Shown: positions 11,291-21,064 of the stretch, piece by piece
Position numbering within the stretch: position 1 is the first letter of the stretch
Layout of the letters: each line of letters opens with the position of its first letter
Origin: Paenibacillus sp. PvR098
GTDB taxonomy: Bacteria; Bacillota; Bacilli; Paenibacillales; NBRC-103111
Reading direction: 5' to 3'
Length of the DNA: 64,000 nucleotides
Assembly (NCBI RefSeq): GCF_017833255.1
Contig: NZ_JAFIBU010000001.1
Span: forward strand, 4,107,501 to 4,171,500
Notes under the pieces: generated by a model
The model's database searches: none
Seen by the model: the letters and a program-made list of their open reading frames with translations, nothing else
What the model was told of the DNA's origin: nothing
Program-made: the position numbers and the translations under genes

Positions 11291-12544
11291 GTGGTTAGTT
11301 TGAGATTTGGCCGTAAGGCCATTACTTTAGAAGAAGCGCAGCGGCTTGTGCTGCAGGAAGCGCGACTGTTGAAGATGGAAGAGGTACCGCTCACCGAAGC
11401 ATTCGGAAGAAGACTTGCACGGGATATTACCGCACACGAACCGGTGCCGCATTTTCGAAGGTCAGGAGTAGACGGGTATGCGGTTAGAACGGAAGATACG
11501 AAGGACGCGGCACCCGATGCTTCTGTAAGGTTAGAGGTCACCGAGATGATTCCATGCGGCTCGGTTCCGACGAAAGAGATTGGACCGGGACAGGCGGCTC
11601 GGATTATGACCGGAGCTGTCGTGCCGGAAGGCGCTGACGCCGTGATCATGCTTGAGATGACAGACAGAGCGGAGGCTGCAGCAGACGGAACGGTAGGGAT
11701 ACGTAAAGTCATGACGGCTGGCGAGAACATCACACCGGTTGGTCAAGAGGTGGCACCGGGCGCACCGCTGTTGGAACGAGGCTGTTATATCGGTCCAGGC
11801 GAAGCGACTATTCTAGCTACCTTCGGGTTCAATAATGTAACGGTTTTTCAACAGCCGAAGGTAGCGATTTTCTCTACCGGTTCCGAGCTGCTGCCGGTGG
11901 AATCACCGCTGGCTCCGGGTAAAATTCGAGGCAGCAACGGGTATATGCTCGCCTGCCAAGTCAGAGAAGCGGGCGGGCTTCCGCAGATGATGCCGATTTT
12001 GCCAGACGAGGCGAAATACGTGGAGGAGCAGATCCTCGCGGCGCTCGAATGGGCTGACATCGTGATTACGACAGGTGGCGTATCGGTTGGCGATAAGGAT
12101 GTGCTTGTCGATCTATTCGAGCGGTGGAACGGAACATTGCTGTTTAATAAGGTTTCAATGCGCCCTGGGAGCCCAACATCGGCCGGCATGTGGCACGGGA
12201 AGCCGCTTTTCGCGTTGTCCGGCAATCCTGGCGCTTCTTATGTAGGCTTTGAGCTTCTCGTTCGACCGTTTATGAGGGCGTCTCTCGGTGTGAATCGTCC
12301 ACTGTTATCGGAAGCAGAAGCTTTTTTAGACGTGGATTACAGTAAAGGCTCTGCGTATCCGCGTTATGTGCGCGGAACTTCGCGTATCGAAGGCGGTATG
12401 GTGAAGGTACGTCCGACCGGACTCGACAAGTCCAGTATTATGGTGTCTATCAAAGATGCTGACTGCCTCATCTGCATTCCCTCTGGGGGTATGGGGGCGG
12501 CACGAGGAGACAAGGTACGTATTATGCAGCTTTCCGAGAAATAA
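11291..12544 (+). CDS. moeA: Molybdopterin molybdenumtransferase MoeA
   Basis: Inserts molybdate into adenylylated molybdopterin. About 417 residues; typical motifs are EAFGRRLARDI, FRRSGVDGYAV, GRIMTGA-type RIMTGAVVPEGADAV, the MoCF-domain TTGGVSVGDKD and ALSGNPGASYVGFE. GTG at 11291 is the likely start, seven bases after GGAGGG; the in-frame TTG at 11276 overlaps that ribosome site. A strong terminator follows at 12561. Confidence 0.93.
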   Translation: MVSLRFGRKAITLEEAQRLVLQEARLLKMEEVPLTEAFGRRLARDITAHEPVPHFRRSGVDGYAVRTEDTKDAAPDASVRLEVTEMIPCGSVPTKEIGPGQAARIMTGAVVPEGADAVIMLEMTDRAEAAADGTVGIRKVMTAGENITPVGQEVAPGAPLLERGCYIGPGEATILATFGFNNVTVFQQPKVAIFSTGSELLPVESPLAPGKIRGSNGYMLACQVREAGGLPQMMPILPDEAKYVEEQILAALEWADIVITTGGVSVGDKDVLVDLFERWNGTLLFNKVSMRPGSPTSAGMWHGKPLFALSGNPGASYVGFELLVRPFMRASLGVNRPLLSEAEAFLDVDYSKGSAYPRYVRGTSRIEGGMVKVRPTGLDKSSIMVSIKDADCLICIPSGGMGAARGDKVRIMQLSEK

Positions 12545-12560
12545 ATAAAGATGAAACATA

Positions 12561-12601
12561 AAAACCCCCGGCTGGGAGGAGGAACTCGGCCGGGGGTTTT
12601 T
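12561..12601 (+). terminator. Strong terminator after moeA
   Basis: AAAACCCCCGGC pairs with GCCGGGGGTTTT, followed by more T. Its symmetric A/T flanks let it also serve the convergent small gene at 12606. Confidence 0.88.
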
Positions 12602-12605
12602 GGCA

Positions 12606-12701
12606 TTAGATAATCAATGCACGGGAAACGATAACAAGCAGGATAAAGAGTACAAGAATTACACCAGTAGTAGTGAAGCCGAATCCGCCAACAACACTCA
12701 T
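12606..12701 (-). CDS. YjcZ-family small sporulation-type membrane peptide
   Basis: A 31-residue peptide beginning MSVVGGFGFTTTGVILVLF, i.e. a Gly-rich head plus one hydrophobic helix ending in charged or polar residues. This is the pattern of YjcZ/SscA-type peptides in spore formers. AAGGGGG lies 8 bases upstream of the ATG at 12701. Function within the family is poorly defined; an SscA-like peptide aids spore coat assembly in B. subtilis. Confidence 0.7.
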   Translation of the reverse strand: MSVVGGFGFTTTGVILVLFILLVIVSRALII

Positions 12702-12828
12702 GTGACATCCCCCTTTCAGAAGACATGATATACGATATGAGGGAATGGGGTCTGTGGATTGGACGGATGCCCGAATTTCAGGTAAAAAAACAATTGTCTC
12801 CCGAATGAGTACAGGTGAGACCGAATAC

Positions 12829-14031
12829 TTAATAGGTTGAACCACCGAAAAGAAAGCGATATTCCCATGGTGTTCCTGCCAAATGATCAATGCGGACACC
12901 GCCGGAATCGACGGAATAAGTATGCAGGATTTGGCCATCCCCTAGATAAATACCTACATGGGTAATTTTTTCAGTGGATTTGTCGATGCTCGTGTAGTTG
13001 GATGCATTGCTGCCTTTATAGGACATAAAGAACAATAGATCACCCGGTTTAAGATTGTGCCAATCGGAGGACGTTTTGCCGACGGATTTTACATAGGAGC
13101 CTTGGCTCCGGGAATCTCCCGGGAGGATTTGACCTACTCCATCTATGTAGGATTGACGAACAAAATCGGAGCAATCGAACGTGCTCGTATCGGATCGGTT
13201 AGAACTGAACTCGTATGGAACGCCCAAATAATTTTTGCCTGCGTCGATGACCTTCTGCGCGGCTATCGTTTGCGGGAGCTGCTTGTACGGTTCAACATAG
13301 GTCGTGCTTATGTATTTGGAGCTAGTGGAGACATAGCCGATAGTACCGTTCTTATCTTGGACGTTGTACCAGTGATCGTTTGGTTTATCGAGCACGAGAA
13401 GCATCTCGCCCTTCTGAATGTAACGGATCCTCGGAGCGTCAGCGGACGGGGTGGTACGGAACGAAACCGAGCTGACGATTGTAGCGTTGGGAGCCGATTG
13501 AAAGAGTTCCTCCTCAGGCTCTTGTGTTGATTCAAAATGGGTTTCTATGTACTGGGAATGGGTGCTGACGTAGCCGATATGATCATTTGTATCCTGGATC
13601 TTATACCAATATGCGTTGACTTTCTCCAGAATCAACACCGATTCACCTTCACGTAAATAGCGGATTCTGGATTCTCCGGTGGACGGGCCGGTCCGGAAAG
13701 ATACGGATTTTCTGATGCTTGCGTTCGATTCGGTCTTTACCTGGACGGTGGTCATTTGCACGTAGGCAGACGAAGAGGAAACGTAACCGGTTTTGCCGGA
13801 AGCATCCCGAACCTTAAGCCAATTCTCGTTATGTACGCTAATCGGATCAAGCAGCTCCCCTGGCTTCAGATAACGGATACGCGTCCCCGAAGTGGAGGGC
13901 TGTTCACGGAAATTGACGCTTTTTACAATCTGAATCTTTTGAGCATCGGTAGAGAAGGCCAAGGCTTGGAACGGAACGGCTGTCAAGGTAACGGTGGCGC
14001 TTAGCAGCAGGACGATGAGCTTTTTTTTCAT
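12829..14031 (-). CDS. Secreted SH3b-repeat NlpC/P60 peptidoglycan endopeptidase
   Basis: A secreted cell-wall hydrolase of 400 residues. The signal peptide MKKKLIVLLLSATVTLTAVP ends near AFS. Three SH3b wall-binding repeats follow (about 30-95, 100-165, 185-250), each with the phrase VSFRTxPSxxxxRIRYLxxGE. The catalytic NlpC/P60 domain covers about 260-400, with Cys in FDCSDF, His in THVGIYLGDG and His in LHTYS. Such enzymes usually cut gamma-D-Glu-meso-DAP. GGGAGG lies upstream of the ATG. It stands alone. Confidence 0.92.
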   Translation of the reverse strand: MKKKLIVLLLSATVTLTAVPFQALAFSTDAQKIQIVKSVNFREQPSTSGTRIRYLKPGELLDPISVHNENWLKVRDASGKTGYVSSSSAYVQMTTVQVKTESNASIRKSVSFRTGPSTGESRIRYLREGESVLILEKVNAYWYKIQDTNDHIGYVSTHSQYIETHFESTQEPEEELFQSAPNATIVSSVSFRTTPSADAPRIRYIQKGEMLLVLDKPNDHWYNVQDKNGTIGYVSTSSKYISTTYVEPYKQLPQTIAAQKVIDAGKNYLGVPYEFSSNRSDTSTFDCSDFVRQSYIDGVGQILPGDSRSQGSYVKSVGKTSSDWHNLKPGDLLFFMSYKGSNASNYTSIDKSTEKITHVGIYLGDGQILHTYSVDSGGVRIDHLAGTPWEYRFLFGGSTY

Positions 14032-14356
14032 GATGACATTCCTCCCAAGTTGTAAAAAATGACGTGAGCTGCGGTATCGAGAGAATGGCAGATTGCAGTA
14101 TCGGTTTCGGAAAGTTGGCAGGGTATTTATTCCCCGATTCTCAAATTCTACCTCTCGTTAATTCGATGATAGCATAGATAGGAAAGGAAATTTACCAGCA
14201 AAATATACCAAGTATCGTTTGGAGATATATAGATAAAATATCGAATTTATTGTTGAATTAGGTTACAATGTCACCAGATCAAACATCGCCCTGTCATAGG
14301 GTGTAAAACATCAGTAGATTCTCTTGTCAAAATTAGGGGAAGGAAAGGGATAGGGC
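14032..14356. other. Divergent intergenic region, no gene seen
   Basis: 325 bp between the NlpC/P60 gene and the acetyltransferase gene. It is AT-rich near 14180-14250 and must hold both promoters; no ORF, repeat or structured RNA stands out. Confidence 0.4.
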
Positions 14357-15541
14357 ATGAACGGAAATGTAGAGATTCGCAATATTCCAAGCGAGCATTT
14401 TGCAGAGAGCCTGGAGCTGTCCGAGTTTGCTTTTCAAAACGTACATACTTCGGAAGAACGGGAGAGGCGTATAGGTAACCTTCGCTCCAGTGAATTGTGG
14501 GGCGCATATGTGGATGGCCTGCTGGCTGCCAAAATGACGGTCCTAGATCTAAAGACACGGATTCAAGGCAAGACGTTTGGCATGGGAGGCATAGCCGGAG
14601 TGGCAACGTGGCCGGAATATCGGCGCGGCGGTCTTGTGGCGCATTTGCTCGATCATGCGCTTCGGGTCATGAGGGATAATGGGCAGACCATTTCGTTATT
14701 GCATCCGTTTCAGTTTGCTTTTTACCGCAAATACGGCTGGGAAACCTATACAGAATACAAAATGTATGAGATCCCTTCGGGGCTGCTGCCGAAGATAGAC
14801 CCTCAGCCGGGTCGCATCGTGCGCGTCGGTCAGGACCTGACTCTGCTGGGACGCATTTATGAGCAATATGCTTCTCGCTATAACGGCGCATTGGTCCGAG
14901 ACGAAACATGGTGGCGGGATCGTATATTTGCAGATAAGCAAGGGACAGTAGCGGTGTACTATGACATGGAAGGCGAGCCGGCCGGGTATGTCTTTTATCA
15001 AGTTAAGGAGAGGCTGCTGAAGGTTCATGAGCTCGTCAGTCTGCACCATGGCGCCCGTATGGCGTTGTGGCGTTTCTTGGCGGACCATGATTCGATGATC
15101 GATAAGCTGGTCGTGAATGCACCGGCTGATGACCGGCTGCCCTTTCTATTAGACAACCCAAGGGTGAAGCAAGAACTGGTGCCTTACTTTATGGCTCGGA
15201 TCGTGGATGCGGCAAGATTTTTGGAGAAATATCCTTTTGCCTCCGGGACAGAGAGTTCGCTGCTGCTTGAGGTGACGGACTCCCATGCGGAGTGGAACAA
15301 CCGGATGTTCGCCGTGACCGTGGATGAGTCCGGAACCGCACGGGTGTCTGGTGTTACAAGCACGGCGGGAGATTGGCCGTTGGTCCGGTGTGATATTCAA
15401 ACGTTGACTGCTATGCTGATGGGATATCAGCGGCCGGGCTTTTTACTGGAAATCGGTAGGCTGCAATGCAAGCCGGAGATGATCGAAACGCTGGAGCGGC
15501 TCGTTCCCGTGCGCCAAACGTACCTGCCCGACTTTTTCTGA
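14357..15541 (+). CDS. Eis-like GNAT N-acetyltransferase with C-terminal SCP2-like domain
   Basis: A 394-residue protein with the tripartite build of Eis-type acetyltransferases: an N-terminal GNAT domain containing the acetyl-CoA motif AGVATWPEYRRGGLVAHLLDH, a second GNAT-like domain (about 150-290), and a C-terminal sterol-carrier-like domain ending in a polar tail (LPDFF). The N-terminal HPFQFAFYRKYGWE is a hallmark of this family. Enhanced-intracellular-survival homologues in Firmicutes acetylate amines, including aminoglycosides, but the substrate here is unknown. GGGGAAGGAAAGGGA precedes the ATG. Confidence 0.85.
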   Translation: MNGNVEIRNIPSEHFAESLELSEFAFQNVHTSEERERRIGNLRSSELWGAYVDGLLAAKMTVLDLKTRIQGKTFGMGGIAGVATWPEYRRGGLVAHLLDHALRVMRDNGQTISLLHPFQFAFYRKYGWETYTEYKMYEIPSGLLPKIDPQPGRIVRVGQDLTLLGRIYEQYASRYNGALVRDETWWRDRIFADKQGTVAVYYDMEGEPAGYVFYQVKERLLKVHELVSLHHGARMALWRFLADHDSMIDKLVVNAPADDRLPFLLDNPRVKQELVPYFMARIVDAARFLEKYPFASGTESSLLLEVTDSHAEWNNRMFAVTVDESGTARVSGVTSTAGDWPLVRCDIQTLTAMLMGYQRPGFLLEIGRLQCKPEMIETLERLVPVRQTYLPDFF

Positions 15542-15589
15542 CCAGGGGCTGGAGGTCAAATGAAAATAAACGTTCCGTGCATTTCCCTT

Positions 15590-16063
15590 TCAAAAAGCAA
15601 TGGTATACTTTTTGAGAAACGGTTCGATATCGTTATAGGAGCATTCAAATACAAATGTCTTGTCCTCAGCGCTGAATGCCAGCAGCTGGGGATTTTCTTT
15701 TTCCTCGTGGCTGGGGAGGATGGCGAACAACTCCTTGCACTGAAAGGACAATCCGGCTTTGGTTACCGGCAGCGGGGGCTGGAACGGAACGCGAATGACA
15801 ATACCACTGTTCGCGCCGACGCTGAATCTTCCGGATAGGCCGCCGACACGTTGAAACCAGTCCGCCGCATCCCGACGAAGCTCTCCTGTATTGGGAATCG
15901 ACTGGGTTACTTTATCCTGCTGGACGTTATAGATGAGCACCGGAGGAGAGGCGGATTCCTGCTGTGGATTTGAACTCGGCGGGACTGCGGCCCCCAAAAC
16001 CGGAAGCAGCAGCAAAAGTGCGATGACTGCCCAAGGGATACTGGCGTGGTTAATGGATTTCAT
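15590..16063 (-). CDS. Hypothetical membrane-anchored or secreted protein
   Basis: A protein of about 157 residues, not recognised. The N-terminus has one hydrophobic helix (AVIALLLLLPVLGAA), followed by a Ser/Pro linker and a soluble domain of about 115 residues with one Cys pair in SFQCKELF and VFECSY. The start at 16063 (MKSINHA) gives the better signal-peptide shape; an in-frame ATG four codons earlier directly abuts AAAAGG. Convergent with the acetyltransferase gene. Confidence 0.6.
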   Translation of the reverse strand: MKSINHASIPWAVIALLLLLPVLGAAVPPSSNPQQESASPPVLIYNVQQDKVTQSIPNTGELRRDAADWFQRVGGLSGRFSVGANSGIVIRVPFQPPLPVTKAGLSFQCKELFAILPSHEEKENPQLLAFSAEDKTFVFECSYNDIEPFLKKYTIAF

Positions 16064-16287
16064 CCTGTCTACCATCCTTTTCTCGAATTGGTTAAGACTA
16101 GTATGCCCCGGCTTTCTGCCATCATGCGGCCTCGCGGAGTTGGACCTTGCTTGTCTGCAGCAGGGCGGGTTACTGGACTTAGGTCCAGCTTCAAAAACCG
16201 CCGCAGGTCCGTTTTGGAAGGTTCTCTATTATCCTAAAATATAGATATAAGCAAACGACAATAAAACGAAAGGCGGTGAGTGAAGCA

Positions 16288-16587
16288 TTGAAAATGAACA
16301 AACAGGTCGGATTGGCGCTGCTGCTGATCACCTTTGGAACCCTGATCCTATTGAATAAAATGGGCTTCCACTTCGGCCATCATTTTATGGGCTTCCTGTT
16401 CCCGGCAGCTATGGTTGGTCTTGGATTCTTGGGTTTGAAAAACGGGAAGAGCATCATCGGCTGGATATTGATCGTCTTCGGCGGACTGATCCTCCTCGGC
16501 AAAATGTCGGGATTAATCGGAATTCTGATCGCCGTTGGATTGATCTGGTACGGAGTATCCATGCTCCGAGGCAAGAAAGCTTATTAA
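16288..16587 (+). CDS. LiaI-like small membrane protein (TTG start)
   Basis: About 99 residues with three to four hydrophobic helices. The opening MKMNKQVGLALLLITFG matches the start of LiaI proteins, which supports TTG at 16288; GGCGGTGAG precedes it. GTG at 16276 is too close to that site, and ATG at 16294 would drop two conserved residues. LiaI anchors the PspA-type protein LiaH at the membrane under envelope stress; the next gene encodes such a PspA protein. Confidence 0.75.
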   Translation: MKMNKQVGLALLLITFGTLILLNKMGFHFGHHFMGFLFPAAMVGLGFLGLKNGKSIIGWILIVFGGLILLGKMSGLIGILIAVGLIWYGVSMLRGKKAY

Positions 16588-16634
16588 CGACAATACGTGA
16601 ATGAAATTCAGGAGAAAAGGTGGTTGAATAAAGC

Positions 16635-17309
16635 ATGGGCTTAGGCAAACGATTCCGAGACATAACGGTAGCGCATTTCAACGAGATGCTGGAGAACGCG
16701 GAAGACCCGGTACGCTTGATCGACAAGTATCTGGCGAGCCAGTCGGAGCAAATCCGCGAATCCGAACGGCTCCTGCAGCAGTGTTTGACGCACGCGTCAT
16801 CGCTACGCCAGCAGTACACCTCGGCAGAGCAGATGAAGGAACGCCGGGAGCAGCAAGCAATGCTGGCGCTGAAGGCAGGCGAGGATGAAATTGCGCGCAT
16901 TGCATTGCAAGAAAAGATGCAGCAGGAAGAGAAGGCGGTTCAGTACAAAGCGCTGTACGATCAAAGCAAGCACGGCATTGTCGAGCTGGAGGATCAGCTT
17001 CACCAGCTCAAGGCGGACTTTGACGAAGTTGCCTCCAAACGCGGCTATTACATCGCAAGGCTCGAATCCGTCAAACTGCAGCAGCGCATGAACGAGCGGC
17101 TGCGTCATGCGGGCGGCGGTTCTTCGCCTCGAATGTTCGACCGGCTCGAGGAGCGGGTATCTGATATGGAGCTGTCGGCACGCACACTGAGGGAAGTGAG
17201 AAGCGGGATGCGCGAGGCATGGACAAATGTCAGCGGTGCCGCATCGCAGGCAGTAGAACAAGAGCTCGCGAAGCTTCGCGATAAGCTGAAACAGGAGGGC
17301 TGGAAATAG
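16635..17309 (+). CDS. PspA/IM30 (LiaH-like) membrane-stress protein, first copy
   Basis: 224 residues, almost wholly alpha-helical coiled coil, with the family opening RFRDITVAHFNEMLENAEDP followed by an amphipathic and charged pattern through residue 150. PspA-family proteins form ESCRT-III-like assemblies on damaged membranes. AGGAGAAAAGGTGG lies upstream. Only 2 bp separate it from pspC, indicating an operon. The protein is about 23% identical by eye to the second copy at 17836, so it is an old paralogue pair. Confidence 0.88.
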   Translation: MGLGKRFRDITVAHFNEMLENAEDPVRLIDKYLASQSEQIRESERLLQQCLTHASSLRQQYTSAEQMKERREQQAMLALKAGEDEIARIALQEKMQQEEKAVQYKALYDQSKHGIVELEDQLHQLKADFDEVASKRGYYIARLESVKLQQRMNERLRHAGGGSSPRMFDRLEERVSDMELSARTLREVRSGMREAWTNVSGAASQAVEQELAKLRDKLKQEGWK

Positions 17310-17311
17310 CC

Positions 17312-17833
17312 ATGACTAAAATTTACCGTTCACGCACCGACCGCAAAATTACCGGCTTGTGCGGAGGCCTTGCCGAGCTTCTAGGTATCGATGCCACGCT
17401 GCTGCGTCTCCTGGTCGTGATCACGGCGTTCTTCTCCGCGGGGGTTGTTATTCCGCTCTATTTCTTAGCTGTGCTGGTTATTCCGAACGAGCCTTATACG
17501 GGAGGACCTTACGGCCATGGTGAGGGGTATGCTTCAGAAGGCGGCTACGGCCACAAGTGGGGCAACCAATACGGCAGCTGGAAAGATTGGAAGCGTTCGG
17601 AGAAGCACTACCGCAAGGCGCAGAAATACGGTTGGGCACCACCGCAGGACAGCCAGCATTATAAATCAGAACACACGCATGCTTCTTCCGGTTACGGAAA
17701 TTCGGACGGAAGCAACCTGGACGATATGATGAAAGACATTGAGAAGAAAGCGATGAAAAAAGAAATCGAAGAGCTTCGCGCTAAATTAGCGCAATTCGAA
17801 AAACAACAAAACCATACTAAGGGAGATGTATAA
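17312..17833 (+). CDS. PspC-domain membrane protein
   Basis: 173 residues. The N-terminal PspC domain (about 1-60) has [20 protein letters not shown] followed by two hydrophobic helices ending VLVIPNEP. The middle (about 65-125) is rich in Gly, Tyr, His, Trp and Lys; the end (about 135-173) is a charged coiled coil ([20 protein letters not shown]). The coiled-coil tail may contact the neighbouring PspA proteins. It lies between the two pspA copies with 2-bp spacings on both sides. Confidence 0.88.
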   Translation: MTKIYRSRTDRKITGLCGGLAELLGIDATLLRLLVVITAFFSAGVVIPLYFLAVLVIPNEPYTGGPYGHGEGYASEGGYGHKWGNQYGSWKDWKRSEKHYRKAQKYGWAPPQDSQHYKSEHTHASSGYGNSDGSNLDDMMKDIEKKAMKKEIEELRAKLAQFEKQQNHTKGDV

Positions 17834-17835
17834 CA

Positions 17836-18534
17836 ATGGGAGTATTTGGACGAATCAAGGATATGACGAAAGCCTCGATGCATGAACTGCTGGATAAGGT
17901 GGAAGACCCGATCATTATGCTGAACCAATATCTTCGTGACATGGAAGAGGAAATCGCACAAGCGGAAGTGACGGTAGCCCGTCAAATCTCCGGCGAACGC
18001 AAGCTGAAGGAACGCGGGGACGAAGCGGTGCGGCTCAGCACTCAATTCGAGGTGCAAGCCAAGGAAGAGCTGAAGAACGGTCAAGAGATGGCGGCGCGTC
18101 AAGCTCTGGAACAAAAACTGTACTATGACGGCAAAATCACTGAATATGCGGAAATGCATGAGCAGGCTAAAGCCCAAGCGGAGGAGCTGGTACAGCAGCT
18201 GCATGAAATGAAGGACGCGTACTACCAAATGCGCAACAAACGCAGCGAGCTGGTCACTCGCGCTCAACTCGCGAAAGCGAAGAAGCAAATGGCAGAGGTA
18301 ACGAATAACAACGTGATCGAGGGTGGCGGTGCCGTTAAAGGCTTCCGGCGTATGGAGGAGAAAATCATGACGTTGGAAGTGGAGGCGGAAATTGCACGCA
18401 AGCCTTATGCAGGCTCGGCCTACACAGGCTCCCTGTACGGAAGCGTGGCGAATACAGACCCGGCAAAACAGCAAAAGGTTGATGATCAGCTTCAGCTTCT
18501 GAAGGAAAAAATGTCCTCTGAGCAAGGGCAGTAA
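17836..18534 (+). CDS. PspA/IM30 membrane-stress protein, second copy
   Basis: 232 residues; opening [20 protein letters not shown] and [18 protein letters not shown] are characteristic of PspA/IM30. The rest is coiled coil with a short, less ordered Gly/Tyr/Ser linker near residue 195-210. AAGGGAGATG precedes the start. It closes the first part of the operon at a hairpin (18588). Confidence 0.9.
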   Translation: MGVFGRIKDMTKASMHELLDKVEDPIIMLNQYLRDMEEEIAQAEVTVARQISGERKLKERGDEAVRLSTQFEVQAKEELKNGQEMAARQALEQKLYYDGKITEYAEMHEQAKAQAEELVQQLHEMKDAYYQMRNKRSELVTRAQLAKAKKQMAEVTNNNVIEGGGAVKGFRRMEEKIMTLEVEAEIARKPYAGSAYTGSLYGSVANTDPAKQQKVDDQLQLLKEKMSSEQGQ

Positions 18535-18587
18535 ACATAAGGGAAAATGCTCTTGGAGCAAATCGAGCAATATGATATGCTATGAAA

Positions 18588-18633
18588 GGCAAAAGCCATA
18601 GAGGGCCGTTCCGAGCCGCTATGGCTTTTGCTT
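18588..18633 (+). terminator. Strong hairpin between pspA copy 2 and liaF
   Basis: GGCAAAAGCCATAG pairs with CTATGGCTTTTGC. It lacks a long T run, so it may be a partial terminator or processing site that lets some transcripts continue into liaFSR. Confidence 0.65.
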
Positions 18634-18670
18634 AAATCACCGGAGACTAGGCGAAAGGGGGGCTGCACGG

Positions 18671-19321
18671 ATGCATCGCAAACGCAATCGCAACATTGCG
18701 CTGGTATTGATTGGTGCAGGGTTGTTTTTGTTGGCGGATGATCATCTCAGTTTCTTTACCGTGGCGGCCCTCTTTTTGCTTCTAATAGGCGTGCACAAGG
18801 TTCGTTCGGGAGACGAGAGGAAAGGATATATCCTGATGATCGTTGGGCTGCTGCTGCTGGTTGGCGGCAATTTGCCAATGATTGTGGCGATTATTCTGAT
18901 TTCACTCGGCTTTTTTTATAATAAAATGCGTAAAATGCATCAGGACGACAGACACCTTCGAAAGCAAAGCCTGATTGAGAGTATCCGGTGGGGCAGGGAT
19001 CCATGGATTCTGCGCAGCATGTCGATATGGAACGTGCTTGGCGAGCTGCAGATGGATTTGACCTATGCTATTCCCGAGCAAAAAGAAACGACGATTATAC
19101 TGCAGGGCGTGATAGCCGACATTGATTTGATCGTGCCTGAGGATATGGGACTGTCTGTAACAGCGTCGGTGCTGTTCGGACAAACGAGCATCGGCTACGA
19201 TAAAGAGGCAGGGGTACTCAATAAAATGGTTTGGCAGTCGCCCAATTATTGGACGGCCGACCGTCAGGTGAAGCTGGAGATTTCATATATCATTGCCGAC
19301 ATAGATATCAAAATCGTTTAA
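18671..19321 (+). CDS. liaF: LiaF-like membrane regulator (cell-wall-active antibiotics response protein)
   Basis: 216 residues with four hydrophobic helices in the first 95 residues, then a soluble beta-rich domain with repeated AD-I-D patterns (GVIADIDLIVPED, YIIADIDIKIV), the signature of the LiaF/YvqF C-terminal domain. In B. subtilis LiaF holds LiaS off in the absence of envelope stress. GGGGGGC lies before the ATG. liaS starts a few bases later. Confidence 0.85.
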   Translation: MHRKRNRNIALVLIGAGLFLLADDHLSFFTVAALFLLLIGVHKVRSGDERKGYILMIVGLLLLVGGNLPMIVAIILISLGFFYNKMRKMHQDDRHLRKQSLIESIRWGRDPWILRSMSIWNVLGELQMDLTYAIPEQKETTIILQGVIADIDLIVPEDMGLSVTASVLFGQTSIGYDKEAGVLNKMVWQSPNYWTADRQVKLEISYIIADIDIKIV

Positions 19322-19345
19322 AACCGGTTGGAGGCGCTTATAGGA

Positions 19346-20422
19346 ATGGGTGGACATGACAAACGTCTGACCAACATGATATGGCGAAGCATGGCGGAGT
19401 CGATCGGGCTCAGCCTTGTTTTGTTTGGCGTTGTGGTCTATTTCCTGCAATCCAACGGATACATAAAAGCGTTCGAGACATGGCAGGAAGGGGTATGGGT
19501 CAGCCTTACCTTGATCGGCATCGTTGTTGTAATCGGCGGCTCCTATGGACTCTGGTACAGCAGCCGGGTGAAGCGGAGACTGGAGCTTCTTCGCGAGGCG
19601 ATGCTGTCCTTGGAAAAAGGAAATCTCAGCCGTTCGGTACCTCCTTTGGGAGAAGACGAGATTGGACGGCTTGGTGAGCAGTTGAATGCGATCACGAAAA
19701 AATGGGAGGAGCAGGTGACCTCACTCCAGCGGCTGTCCAACAACAACGCCCAGTTGGCTCAAAGAGCCAAGTATTCGGCCATTGTAGAGGAGCGGCAGCG
19801 TTTGGCCAGGGAGCTGCACGATGCGGTCAGCCAGCAGCTGTTCGCTATCTCGATGACGGCAACGGCTGCCCTGAGGACGCTGGACAAAGATTTCGACAAA
19901 GCTCAGCGGCAGATTCATCTGATCGAGGAGATGGCGTCCGTGGCGCAGTCGGAGATGAGAGCGCTGCTTCTGCACCTGCGGCCCGTCCATCTGGAGGGCA
20001 AGAGGTTATCTGAGGGTCTTGTCGAGCTGATGCAGGAGTTGTCGGCTAAGGTACCGATGCAGATCCATTGGGAGCTGACGGAGGACATCAAGCTGCCCAG
20101 AGGCATCGAGGACCATCTGTTCCGCATCGTGCAGGAGGCGATGTCCAATGCGCTGCGGCATTCGAAGGCTTCCAAGCTGGAGGTTCGCCTCACGAAGCCA
20201 TCCACGGATGCGGTTCGGCTGCTGATATGGGATGATGGCGTCGGCTTTGATTTGGATATGAAGAAGCAAGCTTCCTACGGGATTGTAACGATGAAGGAGC
20301 GGGTCATTGAGATTGGCGGCTCGATGAATTTAATTACCGCTCCGGGTAAAGGAACGCGCATTGATATTCGGATTCCGATTATGGCGGTAGGAGGAGATCA
20401 GGATGGAAGAGACGACGATTAA
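19346..20422 (+). CDS. liaS: LiaS-like sensor histidine kinase
   Basis: About 358 residues: two transmembrane helices (residues 15-35 and 50-75), a HAMP-like linker with [13 protein letters not shown], a HisKA_3 dimerisation domain with the phospho-acceptor His in [18 protein letters not shown], and a HATPase domain with [18 protein letters not shown] and DDGVGFD. ATG at 19346 is preferred; GGAGG lies 11 bases upstream, and TTG at 19328 overlaps it. The 3' end overlaps liaR by 20 bp, so they are translationally coupled. Confidence 0.88.
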   Translation: MGGHDKRLTNMIWRSMAESIGLSLVLFGVVVYFLQSNGYIKAFETWQEGVWVSLTLIGIVVVIGGSYGLWYSSRVKRRLELLREAMLSLEKGNLSRSVPPLGEDEIGRLGEQLNAITKKWEEQVTSLQRLSNNNAQLAQRAKYSAIVEERQRLARELHDAVSQQLFAISMTATAALRTLDKDFDKAQRQIHLIEEMASVAQSEMRALLLHLRPVHLEGKRLSEGLVELMQELSAKVPMQIHWELTEDIKLPRGIEDHLFRIVQEAMSNALRHSKASKLEVRLTKPSTDAVRLLIWDDGVGFDLDMKKQASYGIVTMKERVIEIGGSMNLITAPGKGTRIDIRIPIMAVGGDQDGRDDD

Positions 20423-21050
20423 GGTACTGCTGGTGGACGATCATGAGATGGTTCGCATCGGCCTTGCGGCCGTGCTCGGTACGGAGGATGGTATCGAGGT
20501 GGTAGGCGAAGCGAGCAGCGGTCAGGAGGGCATTCGCCTGGCGCTCGAGTACAAGCCGGATGTCGTGCTGATGGATTTGGTCATGGAGGGCATGGACGGT
20601 ATCGAGACGACGCGTAGGCTGCTGCAGCAACACCCAGATTGCAAGGTCATTGTACTGACCAGCTTCATCGATGACGAGAAAATATATCCCGTCATCGAGG
20701 CGGGCGCGTTCAGTTACCTGCTGAAAACGTCGCGTGCCGGTGAAATCGCTCAAGCGATCCGCTCTGCAGTGAAGGGACAGTCGGTACTCGAGTCGCAAGT
20801 CGCCTCCAAGCTAATGAACCGCTTCCGCCAGCCGAAGCCCGTATCGCTGCCTCACGAAGAGTTGACCGAGCGAGAGATGGAGGTGCTCCGCCTGATTGCC
20901 TCGGGCAAGTCCAATCAGGATTTGGCCGACGAGCTGTTCATCGGCGTGAAGACGGTGAAATTCCACGTCACCAACATCCTCGCAAAGCTCGGCGTGGAGG
21001 ACCGAACTCAGGCGGCCATTTACGCCTATAAGCACGGCTTAGTGGAATAA
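20403..21050 (+). CDS. liaR: LiaR-like NarL-family response regulator
   Basis: 215 residues. The receiver domain has [11 protein letters not shown], the phospho-acceptor Asp in DVVLMDLVM and Lys in YLLKTSRA. The C-terminal LuxR-type HTH has [23 protein letters not shown] and [26 protein letters not shown] precedes the ATG inside the end of liaS. It most likely activates the Psp/Lia operon upstream. Confidence 0.92.
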   Translation: MEETTIKVLLVDDHEMVRIGLAAVLGTEDGIEVVGEASSGQEGIRLALEYKPDVVLMDLVMEGMDGIETTRRLLQQHPDCKVIVLTSFIDDEKIYPVIEAGAFSYLLKTSRAGEIAQAIRSAVKGQSVLESQVASKLMNRFRQPKPVSLPHEELTEREMEVLRLIASGKSNQDLADELFIGVKTVKFHVTNILAKLGVEDRTQAAIYAYKHGLVE

Positions 21051-21064
21051 CGTGATTTGGACAT

